Shown piece by piece: positions 26,050 through 34,753 of a stretch of DNA of 64,000 nucleotides (position 1 is the stretch's first letter; the number at the start of each line of letters is the position of its first letter). Position numbers and translations under genes: made by a program. The stretch lies in assembly GCF_035658495.1 (NCBI RefSeq), contig NZ_CP141945.1, positions 434,001 through 498,000 of the forward strand, read 5' to 3'. The notes beneath the pieces were generated by a model, which saw only the letters and a program-made list of their open reading frames with translations, was not told where the DNA came from and did not search any database. This DNA is from Novosphingobium sp. RL4 (GTDB lineage Bacteria; Pseudomonadota; Alphaproteobacteria; Sphingomonadales; Sphingomonadaceae).

Positions 26050-27099
26050 ATGCCTTCGACGCAGCCATCCTGGTCCGTGCCAGCTCCTTCCGGCACGGCT
26101 TTCGGCGATCCCGGCCCTGCAGGCCCGGTTCCCGCCTGCGCCGCCGGCATGGTGACGGCCCCGTCAGCCACCGCGCCGCGCCCGGCACAGGCGTTCATCG
26201 TGCGCGGCCCCGCGATCAGGCGGCATTTCCTCGCGGGACTGCTGCTCAGCCTTGTCGTCCTGTCCGTGCTGATGCATTTCGCCCGGCTTCACATCGATCC
26301 GCTGCGCGCCAGCAACCTGCCGTACTATGCGGCGGGACTGGTGGCCGCCGCGCTGCGTTTCGCGCTGCCCCGGACAAGCTGGCGCCATGCGGAGGCAGTG
26401 GCCCGATTCAGCGAATACGCAGCGCTCTTCACGCTCATCTCGCTCATGGGCGCTACCGCCAGCTACCCGGTCGCCGCGCTGACCCACGGCTATGCCGACG
26501 TGGCCCTGCAGCGAATGGACATGGCCATGGGGTTCGACTGGCTCGCATGGTACCGGCTGGTCGCGGCCCACCCCGCGCTCCAGTTCCTGGGAACGGTGGC
26601 CTATCGCAGCATCTACGTGACGCCCGTGCTCCTGCTCTGGACCGCCGCCCGCAGCGGTCGTCAGGACGAGGCCTACCGGTTCATCGCCGGGTTCTGGCTG
26701 GCGGCGATCGTCACGCTGGTGGTGTTCAGCCTCATGCCCGCAGTCGGCCCGTTCTCGCACCTCTGGCACGGGCCGATCGCCTACATGCCCGAAAGCGAGC
26801 TGTGGCAATCGGGCCTGATCCCGGCCCTGCGTGCCCATGCCGTGCATGTGGTGGACCTCGGCCAGTTGCGCGGCATCGTGTCCGCGCCCAGCTTCCACAC
26901 GGCCGCCGCCGTCCTCTATATCGTGGCAGGCTGGCGCAACGCATCGCTGCGCTGGCCGATCGTGGCGCTCAATGCGGCCATGCTGCTCTCCACCCCGGTG
27001 GAGGGAACCCATTACCTGATCGACATGATCCTCGGCGCGGTGGTGGCCTCGCTCTCGCTCGCCCTGATCCGCCTTTACGAGCGCATCGCCGCAAGCTGA
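26050..27099 (+). CDS. PAP2 superfamily phosphatase, inositolphosphotransferase-like, integral membrane
   Basis: A 349-residue membrane protein with a Pro/Ala-rich N-terminal tail of about 55 residues and roughly six to eight helices. The PAP2 phosphatase core is recognisable late in the chain: GIVSAPSFHTAAAVLYIVAGWR (second motif, catalytic His) and STPVEGTHYLIDMILGAVVA (third motif, G-x-x-x-x-D). The spacing resembles the Aur1/Ipt1-like subgroup that handles lipid phosphate headgroups. In a sphingolipid-containing sphingomonad a role in phospholipid or sphingolipid remodelling is plausible but unproven. An upstream ATG in the same frame would prepend 44 non-coding-looking residues. Confidence 0.85.
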   Translation: MPSTQPSWSVPAPSGTAFGDPGPAGPVPACAAGMVTAPSATAPRPAQAFIVRGPAIRRHFLAGLLLSLVVLSVLMHFARLHIDPLRASNLPYYAAGLVAAALRFALPRTSWRHAEAVARFSEYAALFTLISLMGATASYPVAALTHGYADVALQRMDMAMGFDWLAWYRLVAAHPALQFLGTVAYRSIYVTPVLLLWTAARSGRQDEAYRFIAGFWLAAIVTLVVFSLMPAVGPFSHLWHGPIAYMPESELWQSGLIPALRAHAVHVVDLGQLRGIVSAPSFHTAAAVLYIVAGWRNASLRWPIVALNAAMLLSTPVEGTHYLIDMILGAVVASLSLALIRLYERIAAS

Positions 27100-27113
27100 A
27101 AACGGCGGCGGCC

Positions 27114-27578
27114 TTACTCCGGCGCCTTTTCCGACTGGGCAGCAGCAAGCAGCCGGGCGCCCGGACCTTCGGATGCGAGCTGATCGCCCGGATTGCGCAG
27201 CGGACAATCCTCCAGCGAGAGGCATCCGCAACCGATGCAACTATCCAGCTGGTTGCGAAGCTGGATCAGGCTGGTGATGCGCTCGTCCAGCATCGCGCGC
27301 CAGTCGCGGTTCAGGACGTCCCACTGCGCCGCAGTGATCGGCATGGCGGGAAAGCGGTCCAGATGTTCCTTGATGAGCGAAAGCGGCAGGCCCGCGCGCT
27401 GGGCGATCCTGATGATCGCCACGCGCCGCAATATCCGGCGTTCGTAGCGCCGCTGGTTCCCCTCGGTTCGCCAGCCTTCGATCAGGCCCTTCTTCTCGTA
27501 GAAGTGGATCGTCGACACCGGCACGCCGCTGCGCTGCGCCACTTCGCCCACGGTCAGCGACCGGCTATTTTCCGCCAC
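27114..27578 (-). CDS. soxR: Redox-sensing MerR-family activator SoxR
   Basis: A 154-residue [2Fe-2S] MerR-family regulator. The winged helix has [24 protein letters not shown] and the R-R-Y-x-R-R-I-L-R-R-V wing, followed by the dimerisation helix. The diagnostic cluster is [19 protein letters not shown], with Cys114, 117, 119 and 125 corresponding to the E. coli SoxR ligands 119, 122, 124 and 130. Oxidation of the cluster by redox-cycling compounds or superoxide activates target promoters with a 19-bp spacer. The start codon is GTG. It diverges from an RND efflux operon whose promoter holds a sox box, so its direct target is the neighbouring pump. Confidence 0.96.
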   Translation of the reverse strand: MAENSRSLTVGEVAQRSGVPVSTIHFYEKKGLIEGWRTEGNQRRYERRILRRVAIIRIAQRAGLPLSLIKEHLDRFPAMPITAAQWDVLNRDWRAMLDERITSLIQLRNQLDSCIGCGCLSLEDCPLRNPGDQLASEGPGARLLAAAQSEKAPE

Positions 27579-27682
27579 CCTCTATTCCTCAATCATGGTT
27601 CAGGATTTCCACGCGCGTATAGCCGTTAAAACCGCGCGAACATAATCGCTAAACACCGGCATCCTGATCGGAAAATACGATA

Positions 27683-27713
27683 TTGACCTTAACTATAGTT
27701 GAGGTTGTAAGAG
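27683..27713 (+). promoter_or_regulatory. SoxR-dependent promoter with sox box
   Basis: The palindrome CCTTAACTATAGTTGAGG (27687-27704) matches the 18-bp SoxR operator layout (CCTCAAGTTAACTTGAGG in enterobacteria). It sits between a -35 TTGACC (27683-27688) and a -10-like TAAGAG (27708-27713) separated by 19 bp, the over-long spacer expected of MerR/SoxR-activated promoters. It points toward the small ORF and RND efflux operon. Confidence 0.88.
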
Positions 27714-27772
27714 GCGTGTCGGCTTGCTCCGCGCAAGCTTCCCCCCATGGGAAATCCCCAAGAGGAGCCGAC

Positions 27773-27928
27773 ATGATCCTGTTTTACGAGCCCTTGAACC
27801 CGGCGATCCGTACGCCGCTCGGCAAGTCTGCCGCGCACCGGATGGGGACCGGGCGGCAAGCGCCGCCCTGCACCGCCGCGCTTCCCCAGGCGGATGGCGG
27901 CACCTCCGGCCATGGCATGGCGGGGTGA
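27773..27928 (+). CDS. Small leader protein of SoxR-controlled efflux operon, unknown function
   Basis: A 51-residue ORF beginning MILFYEPLNPAIRTPLG, preceded by an excellent GAGGAG site 5 nt before the ATG, better than that of the following adaptor gene. It ends five bases before the adaptor ATG (27934). The C-terminal half is Gly/Ala/Pro-rich and contains one Cys. There is no membrane helix, unlike MexG of the Pseudomonas SoxR-controlled pump operon. It may be a real small protein, a translational leader for the pump genes, or both. I do not recognise a family. Confidence 0.55.
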   Translation: MILFYEPLNPAIRTPLGKSAAHRMGTGRQAPPCTAALPQADGGTSGHGMAG

Positions 27929-27933
27929 CGGCC

Positions 27934-29052
27934 ATGGAGGAGACTTCGTCAGGCGAAACGCGCGCCCGGCCGGTTCGTACCATAGCGGTCACCGGCGTCG
28001 CCCTCGCCGCTCTTCTCGGCGGCCTTTTCCTCTGGCGCGGGCTGCGCAGCGGCGCCGAGGAGCAATGGCCGCAGCAGGCCGTCCCTGTCGCCGCGGTGAT
28101 CGCCACGCCGCGCGAAGTGCCTCAGGCGATCGAGGCCATCGGCGCCTTGACGGCGGTGCGCGAAGTCACGCTTTCGCCGGAAGTGGCGGGACGCGTTTCC
28201 GCGATCCAGTTCGAAGCCGGGCGGCAGGTCTCCGCCGGAGACCTGCTCGTGCAACTCTACGACGGGCCGGAACGCGCCGACAGGCAGGCGGCGGCGGCCC
28301 GGGCGCAGTTCTCGCAGCTTCAGTTCGCCCGCTCGAACGGACTGGCGCCCACCGGCGCGGAACCGCGCGAACTGCTCGAACAGCGCCGCGCCGAACGCGA
28401 CCAGGGCCTGGCATCGGTCAGGCAGATCGACGCTAGGCTGGTGCAGAAGCAGGTGCGGGCGCCTTTCGCGGGGCAGCTCGGCATCCGCCGCGTCAATCTT
28501 GGCCAGTATCTCAACCCCGGCGATCCCGTCGTCACGCTGACGGCGCTCGATGCGCTCTACGTCGAATTTGCGGTTCCGCAGCAGGAACTGGCGCGGCTCA
28601 AGCCCGGTGCCGGCGTCGCCGTCTCCACCGACGCCTTCCCCGGACGCACTTTCACCGCGCGCGTCAATGCCGTGGAGCCGCAGATCGGCAAGGACACGCG
28701 CAACGTCACGGTGCAGGCCCGGCTCGCCAATCCCGATCGCGCGCTGCGACCCGGCATGTACGTCACCGCCGCAATCGCCCTGCCTCCGCGCAAGGACGCG
28801 CTGGTGGTGCCCGCCACCGCGATCCAGACATCCGCACAGGGCGACAGCGTGATCGCGGTGCGCGGCAGGGATGCCCGCAAGGGCGGCACGGCGGAGATCG
28901 TGCCGGTGCAGATCGGCACGCGGATCGGCAACGCGGTGGTCGTGACAGACGGCATCCGCGCGGGAGACGTCATCGTTTCCGAAGGCCAGCTTCGCGTCCA
29001 GCCCGGCGCGCAGGTCAGGGTCACCAGGCTTTCCGCGCAGGAGGCCCGCTGA
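27934..29052 (+). CDS. RND efflux periplasmic adaptor (MFP), MexH-like
   Basis: A 372-residue membrane-fusion protein that bridges the inner-membrane pump and the outer-membrane channel. It has an N-terminal membrane anchor (TIAVTGVALAALLGGLFLW) and the biotinyl-lipoyl half EVTLSPEVAGRVSAIQFEAGRQVSAGDLLVQL. A short helical hairpin follows, then VRAPFAGQLGIRRVNLGQYLNPGDPVVTLTALDALYVEF and the beta-barrel region with RPGMYVTAAIAL. The order fits HlyD_D23/MexH-type adaptors. The ATG at 27934 gives the correct short cytoplasmic leader; upstream in-frame sequence is the small leader ORF region in another frame. It ends one base before the pump ATG. Confidence 0.92.
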   Translation: MEETSSGETRARPVRTIAVTGVALAALLGGLFLWRGLRSGAEEQWPQQAVPVAAVIATPREVPQAIEAIGALTAVREVTLSPEVAGRVSAIQFEAGRQVSAGDLLVQLYDGPERADRQAAAARAQFSQLQFARSNGLAPTGAEPRELLEQRRAERDQGLASVRQIDARLVQKQVRAPFAGQLGIRRVNLGQYLNPGDPVVTLTALDALYVEFAVPQQELARLKPGAGVAVSTDAFPGRTFTARVNAVEPQIGKDTRNVTVQARLANPDRALRPGMYVTAAIALPPRKDALVVPATAIQTSAQGDSVIAVRGRDARKGGTAEIVPVQIGTRIGNAVVVTDGIRAGDVIVSEGQLRVQPGAQVRVTRLSAQEAR

Positions 29053-29053
29053 C

Positions 29054-32000
29054 ATGCGCTTCACCGATCTGTTCATCCGCCGCCCGATCCTGGCGATCGT
29101 GGTCAGCCTGCTGATCCTGCTCGTCGGCCTGAGCGCGGTCTTCGCCCTCCAGATCCGCCAGTATCCGCGCATGGAAAGCGCCACGATCACCATCGACACC
29201 GGCCTTCCCGGCGCGACGCAGGACGTCATGCAAGGCTTCGTGACGACGCCGATCGCCCAGTCCATCGCGACCGCCGGCGGCATCGAATACCTCACCTCCA
29301 CCTCCACGCAGGGGCGGAGCCATATCGCCGCCAAGCTCGTGCTCAACGCCGATGCCGACCGCGCCATGACCGAGGTTCTCGCCAAGGTGCAGCAGGTCAA
29401 GTACCGGCTGCCGGAAGGCGTCACCGATCCGGCCATCGCCAAGATCACCGATGGCGCCTCGGCCATCCAGTACGTCGCTTTCACCAGCGAGCGGCTTTCC
29501 GCCTCGCAGATCGCGGACTTCGTGAACCGCGTGGCGCGCCCGCTCATCACTTCGGTGCCGGGCGTCGCCTCGGCCGAGATCAGCGGCGGCGCGCCGCCCG
29601 CGATGCGCATCTGGGTCGATCCCGTCAAACTCGGCGGACGCGGCCTTACCGCCGGCGATATCGGCGCGGCCCTGCGCGCCAACAACGTCCAGGCCGCCCC
29701 CGGACAGCTCAAGGGCGCGAGCACCGCGATCAACATCACCGCGGGCACGGACCTGCGGGATGTGGAATCCTTCCGCCAGATGGTCGTCAAGGGCGGCTCT
29801 TCCGGCGGGCTGGTGCGGCTTGGCGATGTCGCCACGGTCGAACTCGGCGCCCAGAACTACGACGCGCAGGCACTTTCGGCGGGGCACAAGTCCGTAACCG
29901 TGGCGATCGCTCCCACACCGGACGGCAATCCGCTGGAAATCGTGGCCGGCGTGAAGGCCCTGCTGCCGCAGATGCAGCGCGTCGCCCCGCCGGGTCTCGA
30001 AGTCCGCAGCCAGTTCGATACCGCGCACTTCGTGGAAGCCTCGATCGACGAGGTGGAACATACGCTGATCGAGGCGGTGGCCATCGTCATCGTCGTGATC
30101 TTCCTGTTCCTCGGCACGTTCCGCGCCGTCATCATTCCTGTCGTCACCATCCCGCTTTCGCTGCTGGGCACGGCGGCACTGATGCTGGCCTTCGGCTTTT
30201 CGCTCAACCTTTTGACCCTGCTGGCGATGGTGCTGGCGATCGGCCTGGTGGTGGATGACGCCATCGTCGTGGTGGAGAACATCCACCGCCATATCGAGGA
30301 CGGCGCCAGCCCGATCGAGGCCGCGCTGCTAGGCGCGCGGGAGATCGTCGGCCCGGTAATCGCGATGACCATCACGCTGGCGGCGGTCTATGCCCCCATC
30401 GGCCTGATGGGCGGGATGACCGGCGCGCTGTTTCGCGAATTCGCCTTCACGCTGGCCGGTTCGGTGATCGTCTCGGGCGTGATCGCGCTCACTCTGTCGC
30501 CGATGATGAGCAGCCGCCTGCTTCACGCCAAGATGGGCGAGAGCAGGCTGGAAAAGGCGCTGGAGCGCGCCATGCACGGCCTTACCGCACGGTACGACCG
30601 CCTGCTGGGCCGCACTCTTGCCGCACGGGGGGCCGTGCTTCTGGCGGGCGTTGCCATAATGGGCGCCAGCGTGGTGTTCTTCACCGGCGCGGCCCGCGAA
30701 CTCGCCCCGCAGGAGGACATGGGCTACGTCTTCGTCCAGACCAAGGCCCCGCAATACGCCAATGTCGATTACACCGCGCGGTTCAGCGCCGAAGTCGAGG
30801 CGCTGTTCCACAAGGTGCCCGAATATGCGGACAGCTGGTTCGACATGGGCGGCGCGAACGGCGCCAACATGGGCTTCGGCGGCATCATCCTGAAGGAATG
30901 GGCGGACCGCACCCGCAGCGCCGATCAGGTTCAGGCCGAGATCGCCGGGTCGGCCGCCGCCGTCACCGGGGTCTACACCGCCGCATTCCAGGACAGCCCG
31001 CTCCCGGCGGGCAGCGGCGGCCTGCCGGTGCAGATGGTGATCCGCTCGTCTGACGAGTTTCCCGAAATCCATCGCACGCTGGAAGCGCTCAAGGGCGCGG
31101 CATGGGGCAGCGGGCTATTCGCCTTCGTCGATGCCGACCTCGCGTTCGACAGCCAGGAAGCCCACGTCGCCATAGACCGCGCCAAGGCGGGCGAACTGGG
31201 CGTCTCGATGGCGGAGATCGCCGATACGCTGGCGCTGATGGTGGGCGAAAACTACGTCAACCGGTTCAACTGGCATGACCGGTCCTACGACGTCATCACC
31301 CAGGTCCCGCAGGACCGGCGCCTGACGCCGGACAGTCTCGGCGGCTTCTACGTGAAGACCGGGTCCGGCAGTCTCGTGCCCCTGTCCACCGTGGCCAGCA
31401 TCACCATCAATCCCCAGCCCAACAAGTTGCCGCAATTCAACCAGATGAACTCCGCGACGATCTCTGCCGTGCTGATGCCCGGCGTCACGATGGGGCAGGC
31501 GGTGGACTTCCTGAAGGCCCAGCCGCTGCCGCCGGGCATGACCGTCGACTGGCTGTCCAACAGCCGCCAGTACGTGCACGAGGGCAACCAGCTCACCGTC
31601 TCGTTCGCCTTCGCGCTGGTGGTGATCTTCCTCGTGCTGGCCGCCCAGTTCGAAAGCTTCCGCGATCCGCTGGTCATCCTCGTCACCGTGCCGCTCGCGG
31701 TCTCGGGCGCGCTGGTGCCGCTCTACCTCGGGTTCACCACGCTCAACATCTACACGCAAATCGGCCTCGTCACCCTGATCGGGCTGATTTCCAAGCACGG
31801 AATTCTCATGGTCTCCTTCGCCAACGAAATGCAGCACGCCCACGGCTGGAACCGCGCCGAAGCGATCCGCCATGCCGCCGCCGTGCGCATGCGCCCGATC
31901 CTGATGACGACGGCGGCGATGGTCGCGGGCCTCGTTCCCCTGCTCTTCGCGGGCGGCGCGGGCGCGGCCAGCCGCTTTGCCATCGGCATCGTGGTGGTCA

Positions 32001-32137
32001 TGGGGATGCTGATCGGCACGCTGTTCACGCTCTTCGTCCTGCCCACGATCTATACGCTGCTTGCCGGAGATCATCGCCCGAAAGCCCTGGCAGAGGCCGA
32101 CAGCGCGCCTGGCGAAGGAGGGCTGGCCCATGCGTAA
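29054..32137 (+). CDS. RND multidrug efflux permease, MexI/MexW-like
   Basis: A 1027-residue, twelve-helix proton-driven pump of the HAE-1 group. Typical blocks are FIRRPILAIVVSLLILLVGL (helix 1), the porter-domain QIRQYPRMESATITIDTGLPGA, helix 4 with the proton-relay pair Asp401-Asp402 in IGLVVDDAIVVVENIHRHIE, and helix 10 LIGLISKHGILMVSFANE with the relay Lys. It forms a tripartite pump with the adaptor before it and the outer-membrane factor after it. The SoxR promoter and gene content parallel MexGHI-OpmD of Pseudomonas aeruginosa, which exports redox-active phenazines. Here the substrate is probably a redox-cycling compound, own or foreign (inference). Confidence 0.95.
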   Translation: MRFTDLFIRRPILAIVVSLLILLVGLSAVFALQIRQYPRMESATITIDTGLPGATQDVMQGFVTTPIAQSIATAGGIEYLTSTSTQGRSHIAAKLVLNADADRAMTEVLAKVQQVKYRLPEGVTDPAIAKITDGASAIQYVAFTSERLSASQIADFVNRVARPLITSVPGVASAEISGGAPPAMRIWVDPVKLGGRGLTAGDIGAALRANNVQAAPGQLKGASTAINITAGTDLRDVESFRQMVVKGGSSGGLVRLGDVATVELGAQNYDAQALSAGHKSVTVAIAPTPDGNPLEIVAGVKALLPQMQRVAPPGLEVRSQFDTAHFVEASIDEVEHTLIEAVAIVIVVIFLFLGTFRAVIIPVVTIPLSLLGTAALMLAFGFSLNLLTLLAMVLAIGLVVDDAIVVVENIHRHIEDGASPIEAALLGAREIVGPVIAMTITLAAVYAPIGLMGGMTGALFREFAFTLAGSVIVSGVIALTLSPMMSSRLLHAKMGESRLEKALERAMHGLTARYDRLLGRTLAARGAVLLAGVAIMGASVVFFTGAARELAPQEDMGYVFVQTKAPQYANVDYTARFSAEVEALFHKVPEYADSWFDMGGANGANMGFGGIILKEWADRTRSADQVQAEIAGSAAAVTGVYTAAFQDSPLPAGSGGLPVQMVIRSSDEFPEIHRTLEALKGAAWGSGLFAFVDADLAFDSQEAHVAIDRAKAGELGVSMAEIADTLALMVGENYVNRFNWHDRSYDVITQVPQDRRLTPDSLGGFYVKTGSGSLVPLSTVASITINPQPNKLPQFNQMNSATISAVLMPGVTMGQAVDFLKAQPLPPGMTVDWLSNSRQYVHEGNQLTVSFAFALVVIFLVLAAQFESFRDPLVILVTVPLAVSGALVPLYLGFTTLNIYTQIGLVTLIGLISKHGILMVSFANEMQHAHGWNRAEAIRHAAAVRMRPILMTTAAMVAGLVPLLFAGGAGAASRFAIGIVVVMGMLIGTLFTLFVLPTIYTLLAGDHRPKALAEADSAPGEGGLAHA

Positions 32138-33572
32138 GCGCCCGATCGCAGCCGCGCTCTGCACGCTGCTCGCCGCAGCCTGCGCGGCGGGGCCGGACTA
32201 CCGCCGCCCTGCCGCCCCCGCCTCGGCCGGAGAAGCCTTCGTGACCCGCGCAGAGGGGATCGATCCGGCGTCTCCCCTGCCCGACGACTGGTGGCGGCTC
32301 TACAACGATCCCGTGCTGGACGATCTCGTCGCCCGCGCCTTTGCCGCCAACACGGATCTTCGCGCGGCATCCGCCAACCTCGCCAAGGCACGCGCGGTCC
32401 TGTCCGAAGCGCGCGCCGGGCACCTGCCTTCGACCGCGCTTTCGGCGGGCGGCGGCTACGGCGATTCCGTGCAGTTCGGCGGTGGACAGGGCGGATCGGC
32501 CCAACTGGCAGGCGCTCAGTGGTCCGGAAACGCTTCCGCATCGCTGTCATGGGAAGCCGACCTGTTCGGCCGCGTGAGCCGCACAGTCGAGGCCGCGCAG
32601 GCAGATACGCAAGCGGTCGAGGCCGCGCGCGACGGCGTGCGCGTGCTGGTGGCGGCGGAAACCACCCGCGCCTATCTCGGCGCCTGCGCCAATGCCCATG
32701 CGCTGGAGGTCGCCCGCGAATCCGCCGCGGCATCGGCCCGCAGCCGCGATCTGGTTTCCGCGCAGGAGAAGGCAGGCTCAGCCGCCCGCTTCGATGTCGA
32801 GCGCGCCGCAACCGCCGCGGCCGGTTCCCGCGCCGCGATCCCGGCGCTGGAAGCGCAGCGGCAGGTCGCGCTGTTCGAACTGGCGGCGCTGCTAGGGGAG
32901 ACACCGCGTTCCATCCCCGCTGCGGCGCAGGCCTGCTCCCGCCCGCCCGATCTCGCCGGCGCACCGCCCCTGCCGATAGGAGACGGCGCCGCACTGCTGA
33001 GGCGCCGGCCGGACCTGCGCGAGGCCGAACGACGGCTGGCGGCGGACACCGCGCGGATCGGGGTGGCGACGGCCGATCTCTATCCCCGGATCAGCCTTGG
33101 CGGTTTTGGCGGCTTCCTGCGCAGCGAAACGGTGAAGGGCAGTGATTCCCTGTCCTTCTCGCTCGGCCCGCTGGTTTCGTGGAGCTTCCCCAACATGGCG
33201 ACCGCACGCACGCGGTTGCGGCAGGCCGAAGCGCAGGGCGACGTGGCGCTGGCGACGTTCGACGGCCGCGTGCTCACCGCCCTGAAGGAAGTCGAACAGG
33301 CGCTTGCCCGCGTGGCCCAGGGCCAGCGCCGTCTCGACGATCTTGCCGAAGCCGAAGCCAGCGCCCAGCGGGCGTGGGCCCTTGCCGACCTGCGCTACCG
33401 CGCGGGTTCGATCTCGCTGCTCGACCTGCTGGTGGCGCAATCGGCGATGCTGGAAGCACGCTCCGTCCATGCAGCCGCACTCACGCAGCTTTCGTCGGAT
33501 CGGGTAGACCTGTTCAAGGCCCTTGGCGGCGGATGGCGTCAGGAAAGCACGGCGGAAAGCGCGAAACGCTGA
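32130..33572 (+). CDS. Outer-membrane efflux lipoprotein, OpmD/NodT type
   Basis: A 480-residue outer-membrane factor that forms the trimeric exit duct of the pump. It starts inside the end of the permease gene (8-nt overlap, with AAGGAGGG upstream). The lipoprotein signal ends at Cys18 (TLLAAACAAGPDYRRP), and AGPDYRRPAAP is the usual NodT-type start. Two outer-membrane efflux repeats follow: DLRAASANLAKARAVLSEARAG with LSWEADLFGRV, and the second with LREAERRLAADTARIGVATADLYPRISL. The translational overlap suggests fixed stoichiometry with the pump. Confidence 0.93.
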   Translation: MRKRPIAAALCTLLAAACAAGPDYRRPAAPASAGEAFVTRAEGIDPASPLPDDWWRLYNDPVLDDLVARAFAANTDLRAASANLAKARAVLSEARAGHLPSTALSAGGGYGDSVQFGGGQGGSAQLAGAQWSGNASASLSWEADLFGRVSRTVEAAQADTQAVEAARDGVRVLVAAETTRAYLGACANAHALEVARESAAASARSRDLVSAQEKAGSAARFDVERAATAAAGSRAAIPALEAQRQVALFELAALLGETPRSIPAAAQACSRPPDLAGAPPLPIGDGAALLRRRPDLREAERRLAADTARIGVATADLYPRISLGGFGGFLRSETVKGSDSLSFSLGPLVSWSFPNMATARTRLRQAEAQGDVALATFDGRVLTALKEVEQALARVAQGQRRLDDLAEAEASAQRAWALADLRYRAGSISLLDLLVAQSAMLEARSVHAAALTQLSSDRVDLFKALGGGWRQESTAESAKR

Positions 33573-33794
33573 GGTTCGCCCGCCCGCACCGACATTCGCA
33601 GCGCGCGCCATCCGGCGCGTCGATCCTCGCGAATGGGAAAAAGTGCAGCCGCAGGAATGCGCGCTGCGAATAGAGGCCGCTGGCGATGGCGGCGGCGCGG
33701 GCCGAAATCGACCATCCGCGCGGCAGGCCCCCTAACGGGCAACCTGCATCAGGAGTCCAAGGGTGTGCGTGCGATACACGCGCGCCCCTGGCTC

Positions 33795-33950
33795 TCAGGC
33801 AGCCAGCGGCAGTTCGCGGGCAACAGTCTCGGGCTCGGCAGCGACGGGCGCTTCGGCAGCAGCAGCGGTTTCCGCAAGAGCGGGCATGTGACGTTCGGCC
33901 ATCACGACATCGCGGCGATAGGCGAAATAGAGGGACATCAGAGAGAACAT
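33795..33950 (-). CDS. Small hypothetical protein
   Basis: A 51-residue ORF starting MFSLMSLYFAYRRDVVM, with GAGG about 9 nt before the ATG and codon use like the genome. The first 12 residues are hydrophobic/aromatic and could insert in a membrane; the rest is Ala/Glu-rich (ALAETAAAAEAPVAAEPE). It stands alone between the efflux operon and the NiSOD operon. A longer in-frame extension upstream to 34223 looks non-coding. No family recognised. Confidence 0.5.
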   Translation of the reverse strand: MFSLMSLYFAYRRDVVMAERHMPALAETAAAAEAPVAAEPETVARELPLAA

Positions 33951-34384
33951 CGGGATACCTCGTGAAGCAGCGTTCTGCTGCATTGCAACATGTCTGCTAT
34001 GTGATCCCCGATGGCCCTCGCTGCAAATGCAAGCACCTCGCCTTCGGTTGCAAATCGCGCAACCCACCGATTTGGCCTTCCCCGAGCCGTAAAGTGTGCC
34101 CCTGCACGTCCAACGCAAGACGCGGCCTTCCGCTACGAAATGTCTTAAAACGTCCGATTTCTGCGGATTGAATGTCGATACAGGCGGATACCGCTGCCGG
34201 TTCGACTGCCATCCTCTTGGCAATCACGACGGCGAATTGGCCCCGATCAGGGTTGAGGCGCACGCTTGCGGTGACAACAACTCAGCCCTCCATTGCATCG
34301 CAACGGACGCGACATGCCGTGAGACTCGCGAAACTGCGCAAGGCAATTCACCCGAACCGCATTTGGTTGCACGAAGCGCAAGAT
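33951..34384. other. Intergenic region without recognisable gene
   Basis: About 430 bases between a small ORF and the sodX stop. GC is lower than in flanking genes and the open frames here lack GC3 bias or recognisable protein character. It should hold the promoter of the 33950 small ORF. I see no clear hairpin terminator, tRNA or repeat; a small RNA cannot be excluded. Confidence 0.5.
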
Positions 34385-34753
34385 TCAACGCGTAAAGCGG
34401 CATCGACTTGCGCGGCCCGGCCTGCGCCTCAGCAAACGGATCGATCCCCCCGACAGGCAGGCGACAGCGCGGCCCACCACCTCTTCGGGGGAGACCCGGC
34501 CCAGATCGACCGATGGCTGCGAGGCCGCACCATCGCCCGACAGCGCATATGTGCCGTCACCCGCCCGCCTGCCGAGCCGCTTGACCATCATCGGCTCTCC
34601 GCACCGGTGCACACAGACGATGTCGCCCTCACCCGGCGAAAACCAGCGCCCGCGCCGCCGCAGGAGGATGTAGTCACCCTCGCGCAAGGTCGGGAGCATG
34701 CTGCGCCCCCGGACCCGGACGAGCATCCAGCCAAGCCACCAGCCCGCGCTCAC
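34385..34753 (-). CDS. sodX: Nickel-type superoxide dismutase maturation protease
   Basis: A 122-residue S26-like (signal-peptidase-type) serine protease that removes the NiSOD propeptide so that the N-terminal His can bind nickel. The nucleophile region is VRVRGRSMLPTLREGDYILL (Ser18) and the general base region is PMMVKRLGRRAGDGTYALSGD (Lys58), followed by PSVDLGRVSPEEVVGRAV as in S26/LexA-type peptidases. Its ATG overlaps the sodN stop by 4 nt. The C-terminal tail is strongly basic. Linkage to sodN makes the identification nearly certain. Confidence 0.92.
   Translation of the reverse strand: MSAGWWLGWMLVRVRGRSMLPTLREGDYILLRRRGRWFSPGEGDIVCVHRCGEPMMVKRLGRRAGDGTYALSGDGAASQPSVDLGRVSPEEVVGRAVACLSGGSIRLLRRRPGRASRCRFTR

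Noticed and set aside
27949..29835. 628-codon antisense frame across the efflux adaptor and permease
   Set aside because: Shadow of two clear RND genes.
33997..34263. 88-codon minus frame in the gap before sodX
   Set aside because: No GC3 bias, no ribosome site and no protein character that I trust.
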